NCBI GenBank assembly: GCA_934229625.1
Contig: CAKQDU010000007.1
Location: forward strand, 1 to 64,000
Length of the DNA: 64,000 nt
Direction: 5' to 3'
From: an uncultured Alphaproteobacteria bacterium
GTDB taxonomy: Bacteria; Pseudomonadota; Alphaproteobacteria; RF32; CAG-239
Shown: positions 1 to 9,297 of the stretch, one piece after another
Position numbering within the stretch: the stretch's first letter is position 1
How the letters are laid out: every line of letters begins with the position of its first letter
Program-made: the position numbers and the translations under genes
Notes under the pieces: generated by a model
Database searches by the model: none
Told to the model about the DNA's origin: nothing
The model's input: the letters and a program-made list of their open reading frames with translations, nothing else

Positions 1-79
1 AGGGAAAAATTCTGAAAATTTACAAAAATTTTCCAAATGGTTGGCTACTCAGCGCAAAAATAACAGCAGAAGGTAAAAC

Positions 80-481
80 ATGAACAATTTTACGGAACAG
101 TTAAAAAATCAAAACATAGCCTCTGGTGAAAAATTAGAACCAGAAGCTTTGATTGTGGCGCAAAAAGTTTTATTCGGTATGGGACTAGAAGGAATCCCCC
201 AAAGCTATGCTGATTTTTTGAAACAATACAACGGCGTAAAAGCAAACGGCGCTTATTTATTTGGCGCAACAGTTGATGATGAATTGGATATTATAGACTG
301 TAATGAACAAATTTCCAAACCCGAAAAAACTCTTTTACTCGGCTATAATGATTTTGATTTACTGGTCTTTAATTTTATAACAAAGCAATATCAAATTGTT
401 GACAGAGAAGATATGAAAGTGCTAGACAGTTATCCTGAAACGGAAATTGACTACGCTTTAGCGCAAATATTTAATATATAG
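80..481 (+). CDS. SMI1/KNR4 (SUKH)-like protein
   Basis: A 133-residue soluble protein without signal peptide. The stretch IPQSYADFLKQYNG (residues about 39-52) resembles the N-terminal signature of SMI1/KNR4/YrhA domains (P..Y..FL...NG), followed by an alternating beta pattern and a glycine-rich turn (LFGA). Such domains act as protein-binding modules, including as immunity proteins to toxins, but no toxin gene is adjacent here. The start is supported by an AGAAGG Shine-Dalgarno about 8 bases upstream of the ATG. The stop overlaps the candidate GTG start of the next gene (TAGTG), which suggests translational coupling. The exact role is unknown. Confidence 0.6.
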   Translation: MNNFTEQLKNQNIASGEKLEPEALIVAQKVLFGMGLEGIPQSYADFLKQYNGVKANGAYLFGATVDDELDIIDCNEQISKPEKTLLLGYNDFDLLVFNFITKQYQIVDREDMKVLDSYPETEIDYALAQIFNI

Positions 482-1431
482 TGAAAAAAATGAACAATAT
501 TTATCAAAATTCAGCCGAAAACATAGAGAAAGCGGCAGAAATTATAAAAAACGGCGGATTAGTGGCTTTTCCGACAGAAACGGTTTATGGACTGGGTGCC
601 AACGTATATAACAGCAAAGCAGTTGCCAATATTTTTGCAGCTAAGCAACGACCGCATTTTGACCCGCTTATTTCTCATATTGCAGAAATTGATTTTTTGA
701 AAGAATACGCAGCTACAGATGAACGAGTTTTTGCGTTAGCCAAACGTTTTTGGCCTGGGCCGCTTACTTTTGTGCTGCGCCGCATAGAAGAAAATCCGAG
801 CATTGATTTGGCTTGTTCCGGTTTGCGCACTCTGACTGTGCGTATGCCGCGCCACCCGATTGCCCTTGCTCTGATTAAAGCTTCAGGCGTGCCGATTGTA
901 GCACCTTCCGCCAACAAATATCAATCCATAAGTCCAACCACAGCTCAGCATGTGGCCGATGGTTTGGGCGACAAGGTTGATATGATTTTAGATGGAGGCG
1001 CCTGCAGCGTCGGTGTAGAATCCACCATTATAGACCTGACGACCAACAAAGCTGTGCTGCTGCGCGCCGGCGGCACCGCAAAAGAAGATATTGAAGATTT
1101 TTTGGGCGAAGAAGTTTTGATTTCAGCCGGCAACCCAGAATTACCTACAGCACCGGGGCAGCTTCTGCGCCACTATGCACCGAAGCATACTTTGCGGATT
1201 AACGCCGAAAAACCGGAAGCAGACGAATTTTATATCGGTTTCGGCAAATTAGACGGAGATTTAAACCTCAGTCCAAGCGGCAGCCTGACGGAAGCGGCGG
1301 AAAATCTGTTTGCCTACATGCGTTTGGCCGACGCGCAAGATAAATTTGCAAAAATCGCTATGGCGCCGATACCGCAGAACGGGTTGGGACTAGCCATTAA
1401 CGACCGTATTAAACGCGCGTCTTATAAATAA
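481..1431 (+). CDS. tsaC: L-threonylcarbamoyladenylate synthase (Sua5/YwlC type)
   Basis: Makes threonylcarbamoyl-AMP from threonine, bicarbonate and ATP, the first step of t6A37 tRNA modification in the cytoplasm. The N-terminal YrdC domain is clear: GLVAFPTETVYGLGAN, the KQRP motif, PGPLTFVL, and the SAN motif near residue 145. About 100 extra residues after the YrdC core, including APGQLLRHYAPKHTL, match the C-terminal Sua5 domain, so this is the long two-domain form. The GTG at 481 overlaps the upstream stop. An ATG at 490 is an equally possible start, since neither has a strong Shine-Dalgarno. tsaB, acting later in the same pathway, lies at 23358. It converges on the cas1-like gene with no spacer. 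Confidence 0.9.
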   Translation: MKKMNNIYQNSAENIEKAAEIIKNGGLVAFPTETVYGLGANVYNSKAVANIFAAKQRPHFDPLISHIAEIDFLKEYAATDERVFALAKRFWPGPLTFVLRRIEENPSIDLACSGLRTLTVRMPRHPIALALIKASGVPIVAPSANKYQSISPTTAQHVADGLGDKVDMILDGGACSVGVESTIIDLTTNKAVLLRAGGTAKEDIEDFLGEEVLISAGNPELPTAPGQLLRHYAPKHTLRINAEKPEADEFYIGFGKLDGDLNLSPSGSLTEAAENLFAYMRLADAQDKFAKIAMAPIPQNGLGLAINDRIKRASYK

Positions 1432-2340
1432 TTACATTTCTTTTACCTCTATAAGATAATTAGAAAAAGTCAGGCGCATTTCATTTTTACGCAAAGTCGA
1501 CGCCAATCCTGATGTTGTATTTTTTATCAATTCAAAAAGAGAAATCAGCCGTTTGCCGTCATAATAAGTTTTATTAAAAAGCCGCAGCATCTCAGCTTTG
1601 TATTCTGATGTTAAAAGTTGATTATCCGGTAATTTGTCACGAACAAAAATTTCATAAACAGATTTTTCTATCAATGGCTTAAAAGGCTCGGTTAAATCTT
1701 CTGGCAGACCAAAATAATCGCTTTTTTGCTTGGGGTTGAGATGAATATACGGATTAAGACCTTGTTTCCATATATAACGTAAAGCTATTATTTGCAGCAG
1801 CAGATAGCCATATTGCAAAAAAGCGTTAATTCCTGCGGATTGGAAAGTAAATTGAAAATCAGCTCCGAACATCTCCGAAAAATATATATTTTCTGATTTG
1901 TCATCAATATTGCGGCTGTCGCCGATTAGTATTTTATTCGCCAATTTCTGCAACATATCTTTTTTATGCAAAGAACGCAGAACTTTAGCTCGGTTTTTAA
2001 CTTTTTCACTAATAACCGCCTGCCAGATTTTTTTATATAATCCACTCTTAGTTTCCGCCTGCTGAAAGCATATTTTTCCGTTGTTTTCCGCATAGAAACA
2101 TGGTGTAAGCAGACTAATCGGGCGAAAATTTTTATCAGATATCACAAACGGAATATTTTTCGCACTCAGATTCTGCAAAAAATTACGTTCAAACAACACC
2201 TCATTCGCTGTTACCAAAACGGCAGCCACCTCGCGCATAGCTATTGCCGCCACAACTTCATTTTGTTGGCGCACAATTATCTGATTATCTGCTGAACTAA
2301 CGATGCGGTTGTCGGTGCTGATTTCTAAAATTAAAGGCAT
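1432..2340 (-). CDS. Cas1-family protein, solitary, catalytic residues altered
   Basis: A 302-residue protein that aligns over its length with type II Cas1 integrases as I remember them (Neisseria, S. pyogenes): N-terminal beta domain, IGDSRN before the first catalytic position, YFSEMFG, QYGYLLLQ, and LTEPFKPLIEK. At the three metal-binding positions (Glu, His, Glu in S. pyogenes Cas1) this protein has Asp146, Pro203 and Glu218; the nearest His (200) is three residues off register. It starts 2 bp after the uvrB stop with no good Shine-Dalgarno, so translation is probably coupled. No cas2, cas9 or repeat array is seen in the window. Inference: a relic, or a Cas1 fold reused as a DNA-binding partner of repair. 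Confidence 0.85.
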   Translation of the reverse strand: MPLILEISTDNRIVSSADNQIIVRQQNEVVAAIAMREVAAVLVTANEVLFERNFLQNLSAKNIPFVISDKNFRPISLLTPCFYAENNGKICFQQAETKSGLYKKIWQAVISEKVKNRAKVLRSLHKKDMLQKLANKILIGDSRNIDDKSENIYFSEMFGADFQFTFQSAGINAFLQYGYLLLQIIALRYIWKQGLNPYIHLNPKQKSDYFGLPEDLTEPFKPLIEKSVYEIFVRDKLPDNQLLTSEYKAEMLRLFNKTYYDGKRLISLFELIKNTTSGLASTLRKNEMRLTFSNYLIEVKEM

Positions 2341-2342
2341 TT

Positions 2343-4325
2343 CTACATTTTCAAAGCTAGGATTTCAAGTTCTTTAAGTTTATCGCGATATATCATGGCT
2401 TGCTCAAACTCCAAATTCTGCGCTGCTTCTTTCATCAATTTTGTATATTCCTTAGTCATTTTTTCAATATTTTTAATCTTTTCAACATCTTTTGTTTCAT
2501 CTTTTACAAAATCTGTTTCCGTCATTTCTTTTAGGGTTGAAGAAATACTTTTCTTAATGGTCTGCGGAGTAATGCCGTGAGCAATATTATATTCGGTTTG
2601 TTTTTTCCGCCGGCGTTCAGTTTCTTCCAAAGCGACTTTAATTGAATCCGTCATCTTGTCGGCATAAAGAATTACCCTGCCCTCTGCATTGCGCGCGGCG
2701 CGTCCGATGGTTTGAATCAGCGAACGGGTAGAGCGCAAAAAGCCTTCTTTATCAGCGTCCAAAATCGCCACCAACGAACATTCCGGAATATCCAAACCTT
2801 CGCGCAAAAGGTTGATGCCGACCAACACGTCAAACACACCCAAACGCAAATCGCGGATAATTTCTATACGCTCCAAAGTATCTATATCCGAGTGCATATA
2901 GCGAACTTTTACGCCGTTGTCTTTGAGATATTCGGTTAAATCCTCCGCCATTTTTTTGGTCAATGTCGTCACCAAAACACGCTCGCCTTTAGCGGCGGTT
3001 TTACGGCATTCTTCCATCAAATCATCAACCTGATTTTCGACCGGACGCACAATACACAACGGGTCTGTCAAACCTGTCGGACGGATAACCTGCTCCGAGA
3101 ACACGCCTTTGCTCTGCTCCATTTCCCACTCTCCGGGGGTAGCCGAAACAAAGATGGTCTGCGGGCGCATTTTATCCCATTCTTCAAACTTCAGCGGACG
3201 ATTATCCAAACATGACGGTAGGCGGAAACCATAGTCCGACAGCGTCATTTTACGGTTACGGTCGCCGCGGTACATCGCGCCGATTTGCGGCACGGCAATA
3301 TGGCTTTCATCTATAAACAGCAAAGCGTTTTTGGGGAAATATTCAAACAAAGTCGGAGGCGGCTCGCCGGGGGCGCGTCCGGTTAAATAGCGCGAATAGT
3401 TTTCAATCCCCTTGCAATGTCCTGTGGTGTCCATCATTTCCAAGTCAAAACGCGTACGCTGCTCCAAACGCTGTGCTTCTAGCAATTTATCTTCAACCTT
3501 AAACTGCTTGAGGCGAATTTCCAAATCTTCTTTAATATGAGTCATCGCCTGCGACAGCGCCGGACGCGGCGTAACATAGTGATTGGCCGGATAAACGGTG
3601 ATTTCATCAAGCTGACGAGTTTTTTTGCCAGTCAAAACATCAAATTCGTATATTTCTTCTATTTCATCGCCAAAAAAAGAAACTCTCCACGCCCTATCCT
3701 CATAGTGCGCCGGAAAAATATCCAAAGTATCGCCCTGAACTCTGAATGTGCTGCGTACAAAATTAACGCTGCAGCGTTCATATAAAAGTTCGGTCAAATG
3801 CCTGTTGACATCGTGAATATCCACCACATCTCCGACTTTTAGCTGAAACACCATTGATGAATATGATTCCATGCTGCCCAAGCCATAAATGCACGAAACA
3901 GACGCTACAATAATCACATCGCGTTCTTCCAAAACATTACGTGTGGCACCATGGCGCATACGGTCTATTTGCTCGTTAATCGCCGAATCTTTTTCTATAT
4001 ATGTGTCTGTTTTGGGAATATAAGCTTCCGGCTGATAATAATCATAGTATGACACAAAATATTCCACGCGGTTATTTGGAAAAAACTCTTTCATTTCCGC
4101 ATAGAGCTGCGCCGCCAGAATCTTGTTAGGTTCCATAATCAACGCCGGACGTTGGCATTGCTCAATAATTTTTGCCATAGTAAACGTTTTGCCGGAGCCG
4201 GTAACACCAAGCAGAACCTGATTACGCTCTCCGCGTTCCACACCTTCGCACAGCTCTTTTATGGCTTGCGGTTGGTCTCCGGAAGGTTCAAACGGACTTT
4301 CTATTTTGAATCTTAAATCTTTCAT
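2343..4325 (-). CDS. uvrB: Excinuclease ABC subunit B
   Basis: The damage-verifying helicase-like subunit of nucleotide excision repair; it works with UvrA and with UvrC (44695-46500). At 660 residues it has the normal length. Seen: Walker A GVTGSGKT, the beta-hairpin region YVSYYDYYQPEAYIP, DESH box (LLFIDESHIAVP), GINLLREGLDIPE, QTIGRAARN, and a C-terminal UVR motif (LEFEQAMIYRDKLKELE) that contacts UvrC. It probably shares a transcript with the cas1-like gene downstream, and starts 6 bp after the small secreted gene at 4332-4688. Confidence 0.98.
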   Translation of the reverse strand: MKDLRFKIESPFEPSGDQPQAIKELCEGVERGERNQVLLGVTGSGKTFTMAKIIEQCQRPALIMEPNKILAAQLYAEMKEFFPNNRVEYFVSYYDYYQPEAYIPKTDTYIEKDSAINEQIDRMRHGATRNVLEERDVIIVASVSCIYGLGSMESYSSMVFQLKVGDVVDIHDVNRHLTELLYERCSVNFVRSTFRVQGDTLDIFPAHYEDRAWRVSFFGDEIEEIYEFDVLTGKKTRQLDEITVYPANHYVTPRPALSQAMTHIKEDLEIRLKQFKVEDKLLEAQRLEQRTRFDLEMMDTTGHCKGIENYSRYLTGRAPGEPPPTLFEYFPKNALLFIDESHIAVPQIGAMYRGDRNRKMTLSDYGFRLPSCLDNRPLKFEEWDKMRPQTIFVSATPGEWEMEQSKGVFSEQVIRPTGLTDPLCIVRPVENQVDDLMEECRKTAAKGERVLVTTLTKKMAEDLTEYLKDNGVKVRYMHSDIDTLERIEIIRDLRLGVFDVLVGINLLREGLDIPECSLVAILDADKEGFLRSTRSLIQTIGRAARNAEGRVILYADKMTDSIKVALEETERRRKKQTEYNIAHGITPQTIKKSISSTLKEMTETDFVKDETKDVEKIKNIEKMTKEYTKLMKEAAQNLEFEQAMIYRDKLKELEILALKM

Positions 4326-4331
4326 CTGGGA

Positions 4332-4688
4332 TTAGTATTGATATTGATAAATAGAACGCAAATATTCTCCGATTTTTTCGCGGCTGCCTAAAGTTTCGGA
4401 ATCCAATTTCGGCGGAACAGGTTTATGATTGCGCCGTGCCTCCGTTATTTCTGCTTGGTTATAAGCAATCGCCAAATTACGAAGTTCGGCATCCGAATAG
4501 CTTTCAAGCACATCATGCAGCGACTTGTCTAAAGGATATTGTGCCGCCGAGACTTTATCAGGAGATATAATATTGGAATTGCCGACAATAGTTTCGGTTT
4601 CCGTATTTTTTTTAACATAGCGAGTAATTTCTCCGGCAGAGGCATTTTGCACAAAAGCGGCAAAAATCAATAAATACAAAACTTTCAT
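4332..4688 (-). CDS. Small secreted protein, unknown
   Basis: A 118-residue protein with an N-terminal signal peptide (MKVLYLLIFAAFVQNASA, predicted cut after ASA), so probably periplasmic. The mature part is hydrophilic and predicted helical, with no cysteines and no domain I recognise. AAGGAGCTG lies upstream of the ATG. It sits between another secreted protein (13 bp upstream) and uvrB (6 bp downstream), so the three may be cotranscribed. Confidence 0.7.
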   Translation of the reverse strand: MKVLYLLIFAAFVQNASAGEITRYVKKNTETETIVGNSNIISPDKVSAAQYPLDKSLHDVLESYSDAELRNLAIAYNQAEITEARRNHKPVPPKLDSETLGSREKIGEYLRSIYQYQY

Positions 4689-4701
4689 TTTTCAGCTCCT
4701 T

Positions 4702-5232
4702 TTACTGCAAACTTTTTAATGTGTCATCAATGGTCTTTTCTATATTGATATTGGTCAGCGAATTAAAATTCCGTTTCAGCTTGCGCACAGATTTTTCGGT
4801 TTCGCCTTTCAGATTATTATAGCCGTCCAGCAGCTCTTTACCCGGAACATCAAAATCTCCGCCCGTACTTGCCGACGGCTGAGACTGAGGCGCCGCTGCT
4901 TTTTTATCATCGCTGAAAAATCCGCCCAGCTTATCTAAGATTCCACCGTTATTTTCCGATGTCTGCGATTGCCGACGTGAATTTGCCGCATTCTCTGCCG
5001 CATCATACTCGGCCTGAACTCGCGCATTATTACGCCTTACGGCTTCCACCCGGTCTGTCACCCACCGAGGAGTTTCGGCGCTGTTTGATACATCGGGACG
5101 CGGATTTTCTTCTGTTTTATTTATTTTAACCGTATGCCGACTTGTGTTCCAGGGATTAACAGGCAACTTATCGGCCTCTGCATATCCGGCTGTGCAAACA
5201 CTTATCAACAAAGCAATCAAAACAGTTTTCAT
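4702..5232 (-). CDS. Secreted protein with disordered middle, unknown
   Basis: 176 residues from the ATG at 5232, chosen because GAGGG lies just upstream and it begins a clean signal peptide (MKTVLIALLISVCTAGYAEA); a start 6 codons earlier is possible. The mature part has an Arg-rich helical stretch, an Asn/Ser/Gln-rich low-complexity middle (about 85-130) and a C-terminal helical segment ending in KTIDDTLKSLQ. No family recognised. Likely periplasmic and cotranscribed with the next small secreted gene. Confidence 0.7.
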   Translation of the reverse strand: MKTVLIALLISVCTAGYAEADKLPVNPWNTSRHTVKINKTEENPRPDVSNSAETPRWVTDRVEAVRRNNARVQAEYDAAENAANSRRQSQTSENNGGILDKLGGFFSDDKKAAAPQSQPSASTGGDFDVPGKELLDGYNNLKGETEKSVRKLKRNFNSLTNINIEKTIDDTLKSLQ

Positions 5233-5282
5233 TTTTCCCTCGTCAACCAATATATGTATGCTAACACAAAATAAAATAAAAG

Positions 5283-5948
5283 TCAGTCTTTTTGTTTATG
5301 CTTTACTGATTTTCCAGCAGTTTTTTTTGCAGGTGTTTTATCGGAAGAAGCGTCTGTTGTTTTTTCAGGTTCAATACCATAAGCACAAAATGTTTTATCT
5401 TTTACTTCTGATTTTTTAACAATATACGCCGGCGTGTTCACCACCGTGCAGTTATCCGGTATATCTTTTATAACAATGGCATTTGAGCCTATTTTTACAT
5501 TGTTACCGATTGTAATCGGCCCCAAAATCTGCGCCCCGGAACCAATTGTGACGTTATCACCGACAGTCGGATGACGTTTTTCCAGTTTTTTACCATGTTC
5601 ATCATAAAATTTTCGGCCGCCCAAAGTAACATCGTGATACAGAGTAACATTGTCGCCGATTACGGCAGTCTCACCAATCACAACCCCCATGCCGTGGTCT
5701 ATCATAAAACCTGCGCCTATTTCAGCTCCGGGATGAATTTCTATGCCGGTAAAAAATCTGGTTATTTGAGAAAGAATCCGCGCTGACAACAAAAAATTAC
5801 GTTTCCACAGAGCATGAGAAACTCTATGAGCCGCAATCGCATGCAATCCAGAAGAGCAGATTATCGCCTCCAATTTACTGCGTGTCGCCGGGTCTCTGTC
5901 CATAATGGCTTGAATGTCTTGTAAAATTATCTTGTAATTTGAATTCAT
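5283..5948 (-). CDS. cysE: Serine O-acetyltransferase
   Basis: Transfers acetyl from acetyl-CoA to L-serine, giving O-acetylserine for cysteine synthesis. Short-form (EpsC-like) enzyme: an N-terminal helical segment, then the left-handed beta-helix of hexapeptide repeats with HPGAEIGAGFMIDHGMGVVIGE (split here across the active-site His region) and TLGG. After the helix there is a Lys-rich tail of about 40 residues (KTPAKKTAGKSVKHKQKD) that the family does not need. It stands alone on the minus strand, divergent from the hydrolase gene. Confidence 0.93.
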   Translation of the reverse strand: MNSNYKIILQDIQAIMDRDPATRSKLEAIICSSGLHAIAAHRVSHALWKRNFLLSARILSQITRFFTGIEIHPGAEIGAGFMIDHGMGVVIGETAVIGDNVTLYHDVTLGGRKFYDEHGKKLEKRHPTVGDNVTIGSGAQILGPITIGNNVKIGSNAIVIKDIPDNCTVVNTPAYIVKKSEVKDKTFCAYGIEPEKTTDASSDKTPAKKTAGKSVKHKQKD

Positions 5949-6033
5949 TGTGTGATATATTCCCTTAAAGTTAACAATTTTATTTAATGTAACACGTTAT
6001 ATGTTAAATAAAAGTAATGAAACAGGAAAAAAT

Positions 6034-6810
6034 ATGGTAGAAGTTTTGTTTAACGGCCACGCCGGTCGTCTGGAAGGCAGATATTATAAAAGCGAACGCC
6101 CAAATGCGCCGGTTGCGCTGATTTTGCATCCGCATCCGCAATATGGCGGCACAATGAACAATAAAGTTGTTTATACTCTTTTCAGCTGCTTCAAAGATTT
6201 GGGATTTTCGGTTTTGCGCTTTAATTTTCGCAGCGTTGGGCGCTCTCAAGGACAGTTTGAAGATGGTCCGGGAGAACTTTCGGATGCGACAATTGCACTT
6301 GATTGGCTGCAAAATATGAATCCGGATGCCAAACAATGCTGGATTGCCGGATATTCTTTTGGCGCATGGATTGGTTTACAATTATTGATGCGGCGTCCGG
6401 ATATCAATAACTTTATTGCCGTATCACCTCCGGCCAACGAAAAAGACTTTTCTTTTTTGGCGCCGTGTCCGGCTTCCGGCCTGATAATTCAGGGCGGCAA
6501 AGATGAAATTGTCAATCCGTATCAGGTGGAAACAATGGCTCATAAACTTAATCAGCAGCGCAATGTTGATATTGATTTTGCTTTGATTGAGGACGGTGAC
6601 CATATGTATAATAATCATCTTGGCGATTTATACAAAGTAAGCGGACAATACGTCATCAGCGCAATGCAGCGGCATTCTCCGCTCAGAAAACGCCGCGGAC
6701 GCCGCAAAAAATCTGAGTATGACGATGATTTGCTGCTGGAAGGACCAGAGGATGAAGATATTATGAATAATGATATTGAGGAAGATGACAATTCAGATAA
6801 TGAGGAATAA
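6034..6810 (+). CDS. Alpha/beta hydrolase
   Basis: A 258-residue cytoplasmic alpha/beta-fold hydrolase. Seen: oxyanion region LILHPHPQYGGTMNNKV, the nucleophile elbow GYSFGAW (Ser), a candidate acid in IIQGGKDEIV and the catalytic His in EDGDHMY. This pattern is typical of a widespread proteobacterial family whose substrate is not known. The last 45 residues form an Arg/Lys patch (RKRRGRRKK) followed by an acidic tail. The start is the internal ATG preceded by AGGAAAAA; an in-frame ATG at 6001 lacks a site. lepB follows one base after its stop. Confidence 0.85.
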   Translation: MVEVLFNGHAGRLEGRYYKSERPNAPVALILHPHPQYGGTMNNKVVYTLFSCFKDLGFSVLRFNFRSVGRSQGQFEDGPGELSDATIALDWLQNMNPDAKQCWIAGYSFGAWIGLQLLMRRPDINNFIAVSPPANEKDFSFLAPCPASGLIIQGGKDEIVNPYQVETMAHKLNQQRNVDIDFALIEDGDHMYNNHLGDLYKVSGQYVISAMQRHSPLRKRRGRRKKSEYDDDLLLEGPEDEDIMNNDIEEDDNSDNEE

Positions 6811-6811
6811 A

Positions 6812-7597
6812 GTGAATAAAATTAAAATTGTTTCTACAGACACGGTAGAAAAACAAGTTTCAAGCAAAGATGAAGACGGAAGTTTTTCTGAAAATTTAAA
6901 AACCGTATTTTTAGCAATATTGATAGCTTTAATCATCCGCAGTTTTTTCTTTGAACCGTTTAGAATTCCTTCCGGTTCTATGTATCCGACTTTGAGAGTA
7001 GGAGATTATTTGTTTGTAAGCAAATATACCTACGGATACTCTCGCTATTCTTTTCCGGCCGGATTGCCGCTGTTTGAAGGACGTGTTTGGTATGACACGC
7101 CTCAGCGCGGAGACGTGGTTGTTTTCAGACCGACAAATAAACCAAACACAGACTTTATTAAACGCATTATCGGCTTGCCGGGAGATAGAGTGCAGGTAAA
7201 AGAAGGCCGGCTTTATATCAACGACCAAAAAATAGAACGCGAAGAAACAGAACGCTATGTTATTGACGAATATGTAGAACTTCCGGAATTTTATCATCAA
7301 TACACCGAAACTCTGCCTGAAGGCAAACAGCATGGCATTATAGAAATTTCGGACAATGAACGTGTTGTTGATAATACCGATGTGTTTGAAGTGCCGGAAG
7401 ATTCTTTTTTTGTGATGGGCGACAACCGCGACCGCTCGGATGACAGCCGCATCAGCGTTGGTTTTGTGCCAAAAGAAAATTTGGTCGGCAAAGCTCGTTT
7501 TATCTTTTTCTCTCACAATGACAAAGGAGAAATTTATAAACCGTGGACATGGTTTAGAGCTATACGCTGGAGTCGTTTTTTTAAGGGAATTTACTAA
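6812..7597 (+). CDS. lepB: Signal peptidase I
   Basis: Membrane-bound peptidase that removes signal peptides of secreted proteins at the periplasmic face. Seen: one N-terminal transmembrane segment (VFLAILIALIIRSFFF), the catalytic Ser in IPSGSMYPTL, the Lys in FIKRIIGLPGD, and the conserved FVMGDNRDRSDDSR box. The GTG start at 6812 is preferred because TGAGGA lies 8 bases upstream and it follows directly on the previous stop. First gene of lepB-rnc-era. It would process the many secreted proteins encoded in this window. Confidence 0.96.
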   Translation: MNKIKIVSTDTVEKQVSSKDEDGSFSENLKTVFLAILIALIIRSFFFEPFRIPSGSMYPTLRVGDYLFVSKYTYGYSRYSFPAGLPLFEGRVWYDTPQRGDVVVFRPTNKPNTDFIKRIIGLPGDRVQVKEGRLYINDQKIEREETERYVIDEYVELPEFYHQYTETLPEGKQHGIIEISDNERVVDNTDVFEVPEDSFFVMGDNRDRSDDSRISVGFVPKENLVGKARFIFFSHNDKGEIYKPWTWFRAIRWSRFFKGIY

Positions 7598-7598
7598 A

Positions 7599-8252
7599 AT
7601 GAAACTGCTTGAGGATATTTTGCAATATCATTTTAATAACCCGCGCCTATTGACGCAGGCTTTGACACACAGCAGCATAACAAACAATGAACATCGTAAT
7701 TATGAACGTTTGGAGTTTTTGGGTGACAGAGTGTTGGGGATGACAATGGCTCATCTGCTGTTCAAAATGTTTCCGGATGACCGTGAGGGACAGTTGTCAC
7801 AGCGCCACGTCAAACTGGTTTGCGCCGACGCAGTTGCCGAAGTTGCGCGGAAATTACACCTTAACGAATATATCATAGCCAAAGACAAAGAAACAATAAA
7901 AAGCGTAAATGTTTTATGCGATGTCGGGGAAGCCGTTATCGGCGCCATTTATATAGACTCAAACATAGAACAGGCAATCGCTTTTGTAGAACGCAATTGG
8001 AAAGATTTGATTGACCAATCGTCTGCCGGCTCTCAGAAAGATTTTAAGACAAGCCTGCAAGAAAAATTTCATGCTTTGCATAAACCGTCGCCGACTTATG
8101 AACTTGTAACTAAAGAAGGCAGTGAACATGAGCCGATTTTTATGGTAAAAGTAACATTTGACAAAGATTTGTTCGCTTTCGGACAAGGCAAAAATAAAAA
8201 AACCGCCGAACAACATGCCGCACAAAATCTTTTAGTTTTGATGGATAAATAA
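7599..8252 (+). CDS. rnc: Ribonuclease III
   Basis: Double-strand RNA endonuclease for rRNA precursor processing. 217 residues: the catalytic domain carries the signature ERLEFLGDRVL and the second acidic site DVGEAVIGAIY, followed by a double-stranded RNA-binding domain (DFKTSLQEKFHALH... to the C terminus, with KKTAEQHAAQNLL). The ATG is one base after the lepB stop. It is followed by era after one base, the usual proteobacterial order. Confidence 0.97.
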   Translation: MKLLEDILQYHFNNPRLLTQALTHSSITNNEHRNYERLEFLGDRVLGMTMAHLLFKMFPDDREGQLSQRHVKLVCADAVAEVARKLHLNEYIIAKDKETIKSVNVLCDVGEAVIGAIYIDSNIEQAIAFVERNWKDLIDQSSAGSQKDFKTSLQEKFHALHKPSPTYELVTKEGSEHEPIFMVKVTFDKDLFAFGQGKNKKTAEQHAAQNLLVLMDK

Positions 8253-8253
8253 T

Positions 8254-9150
8254 ATGAAAAAAACTCGCTGCGGATTTGTAGCCCTGATTGGCGCTCCTAA
8301 CGCCGGAAAATCAACAATAACCAACAATTTTGTCGGTTCGAAAGTTTCTATTGTGTCACCCAAAGCCCAAACCACACGCACCACCATAAAAGGCATCGGA
8401 ATATATGACAATACTCAGATAATTTTTTTAGACACTCCGGGTATTTTTGCGCCTAAGCGCCGTTTGGACCGAGCTATGGTAGCGTCGGCATGGAGCGGTT
8501 TTGGCGATGCTGACATAAACGTTTTGGTTGTTGACGCAAAACGAGGAATGAATGAGGAAACATCGGCAATTATTGATGAACTGATAAAACGAGACGCTCG
8601 CTCTGTTTTAGCCTTTAACAAATCAGATTTGGTTTCGCAAGAACGCTTGGACGATTTAAAAGAAGAATTTGAAAACCTGTTTCATTTTGACGCCGTATTT
8701 ATGTTTTCGGCGCAATCCGGCGATAATATTACCGAATTTTATGAATATCTGGCAGAAAATCTACCGGAAAGTCCATGGTATTATCCCGAAGAACAAATGT
8801 CCGATATGCCGCTCAAATTACTGGCTGCGGAAATTGTGCGAGAAAAATTGTTTTTAAATTTACGGCAAGAGCTTCCATACGCATTAACGGTAGAGCCGGA
8901 ATTATGGGAACACAAACCGGATGGCTCAATCCGCGCTGAAATGACAATTTATGTGGAACGGGACGGGCATAAAACCATAATCATCGGTCATAACGGAGCA
9001 ATGATAAAAAAAATCGGTCAGGCCGCGCGGTTGGAGCTTGAAGAACTGCTTGAAGAACGTATCCATTTGTTTTTATTTGTGAAAGTTCGAGAAAATTGGG
9101 GCAACGACCCTGCTCGATACAGCGACTGGGGACTAAACTTTAAGTCATAA
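8254..9150 (+). CDS. era: GTPase Era
   Basis: Ras-like GTPase that binds the 3' end of 16S rRNA during 30S assembly. Seen: G1 GAPNAGKST, G2 TTRTT, G3 DTPG, G4 NKSD, and the C-terminal KH domain with HNGAMIKKIGQAARLELEEL. 298 residues, normal length. Last gene of the lepB operon; a weak hairpin plus T-run follows at 9174-9202. Confidence 0.97.
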   Translation: MKKTRCGFVALIGAPNAGKSTITNNFVGSKVSIVSPKAQTTRTTIKGIGIYDNTQIIFLDTPGIFAPKRRLDRAMVASAWSGFGDADINVLVVDAKRGMNEETSAIIDELIKRDARSVLAFNKSDLVSQERLDDLKEEFENLFHFDAVFMFSAQSGDNITEFYEYLAENLPESPWYYPEEQMSDMPLKLLAAEIVREKLFLNLRQELPYALTVEPELWEHKPDGSIRAEMTIYVERDGHKTIIIGHNGAMIKKIGQAARLELEELLEERIHLFLFVKVRENWGNDPARYSDWGLNFKS

Positions 9151-9173
9151 TCGACATTTTTTATTAAACTGCT

Positions 9174-9202
9174 AAATCCTTGAGTTTTCGGGGATTTTAT
9201 TT
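9174..9202 (+). terminator. Probable terminator after era
   Basis: AAATCC pairs with GGATTT (plus one G-U pair) around a 10-base loop, followed by TTTTATTTTTATT. The stem is short, so efficiency is uncertain. Confidence 0.5.
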
Positions 9203-9297
9203 TTATTAGACAATTTTATTATTTTAATTCAATATTTTAAATATATGGTATTATAATACCGCTAAAATAAAATATTGAAAAATATATATTTTTTTAA

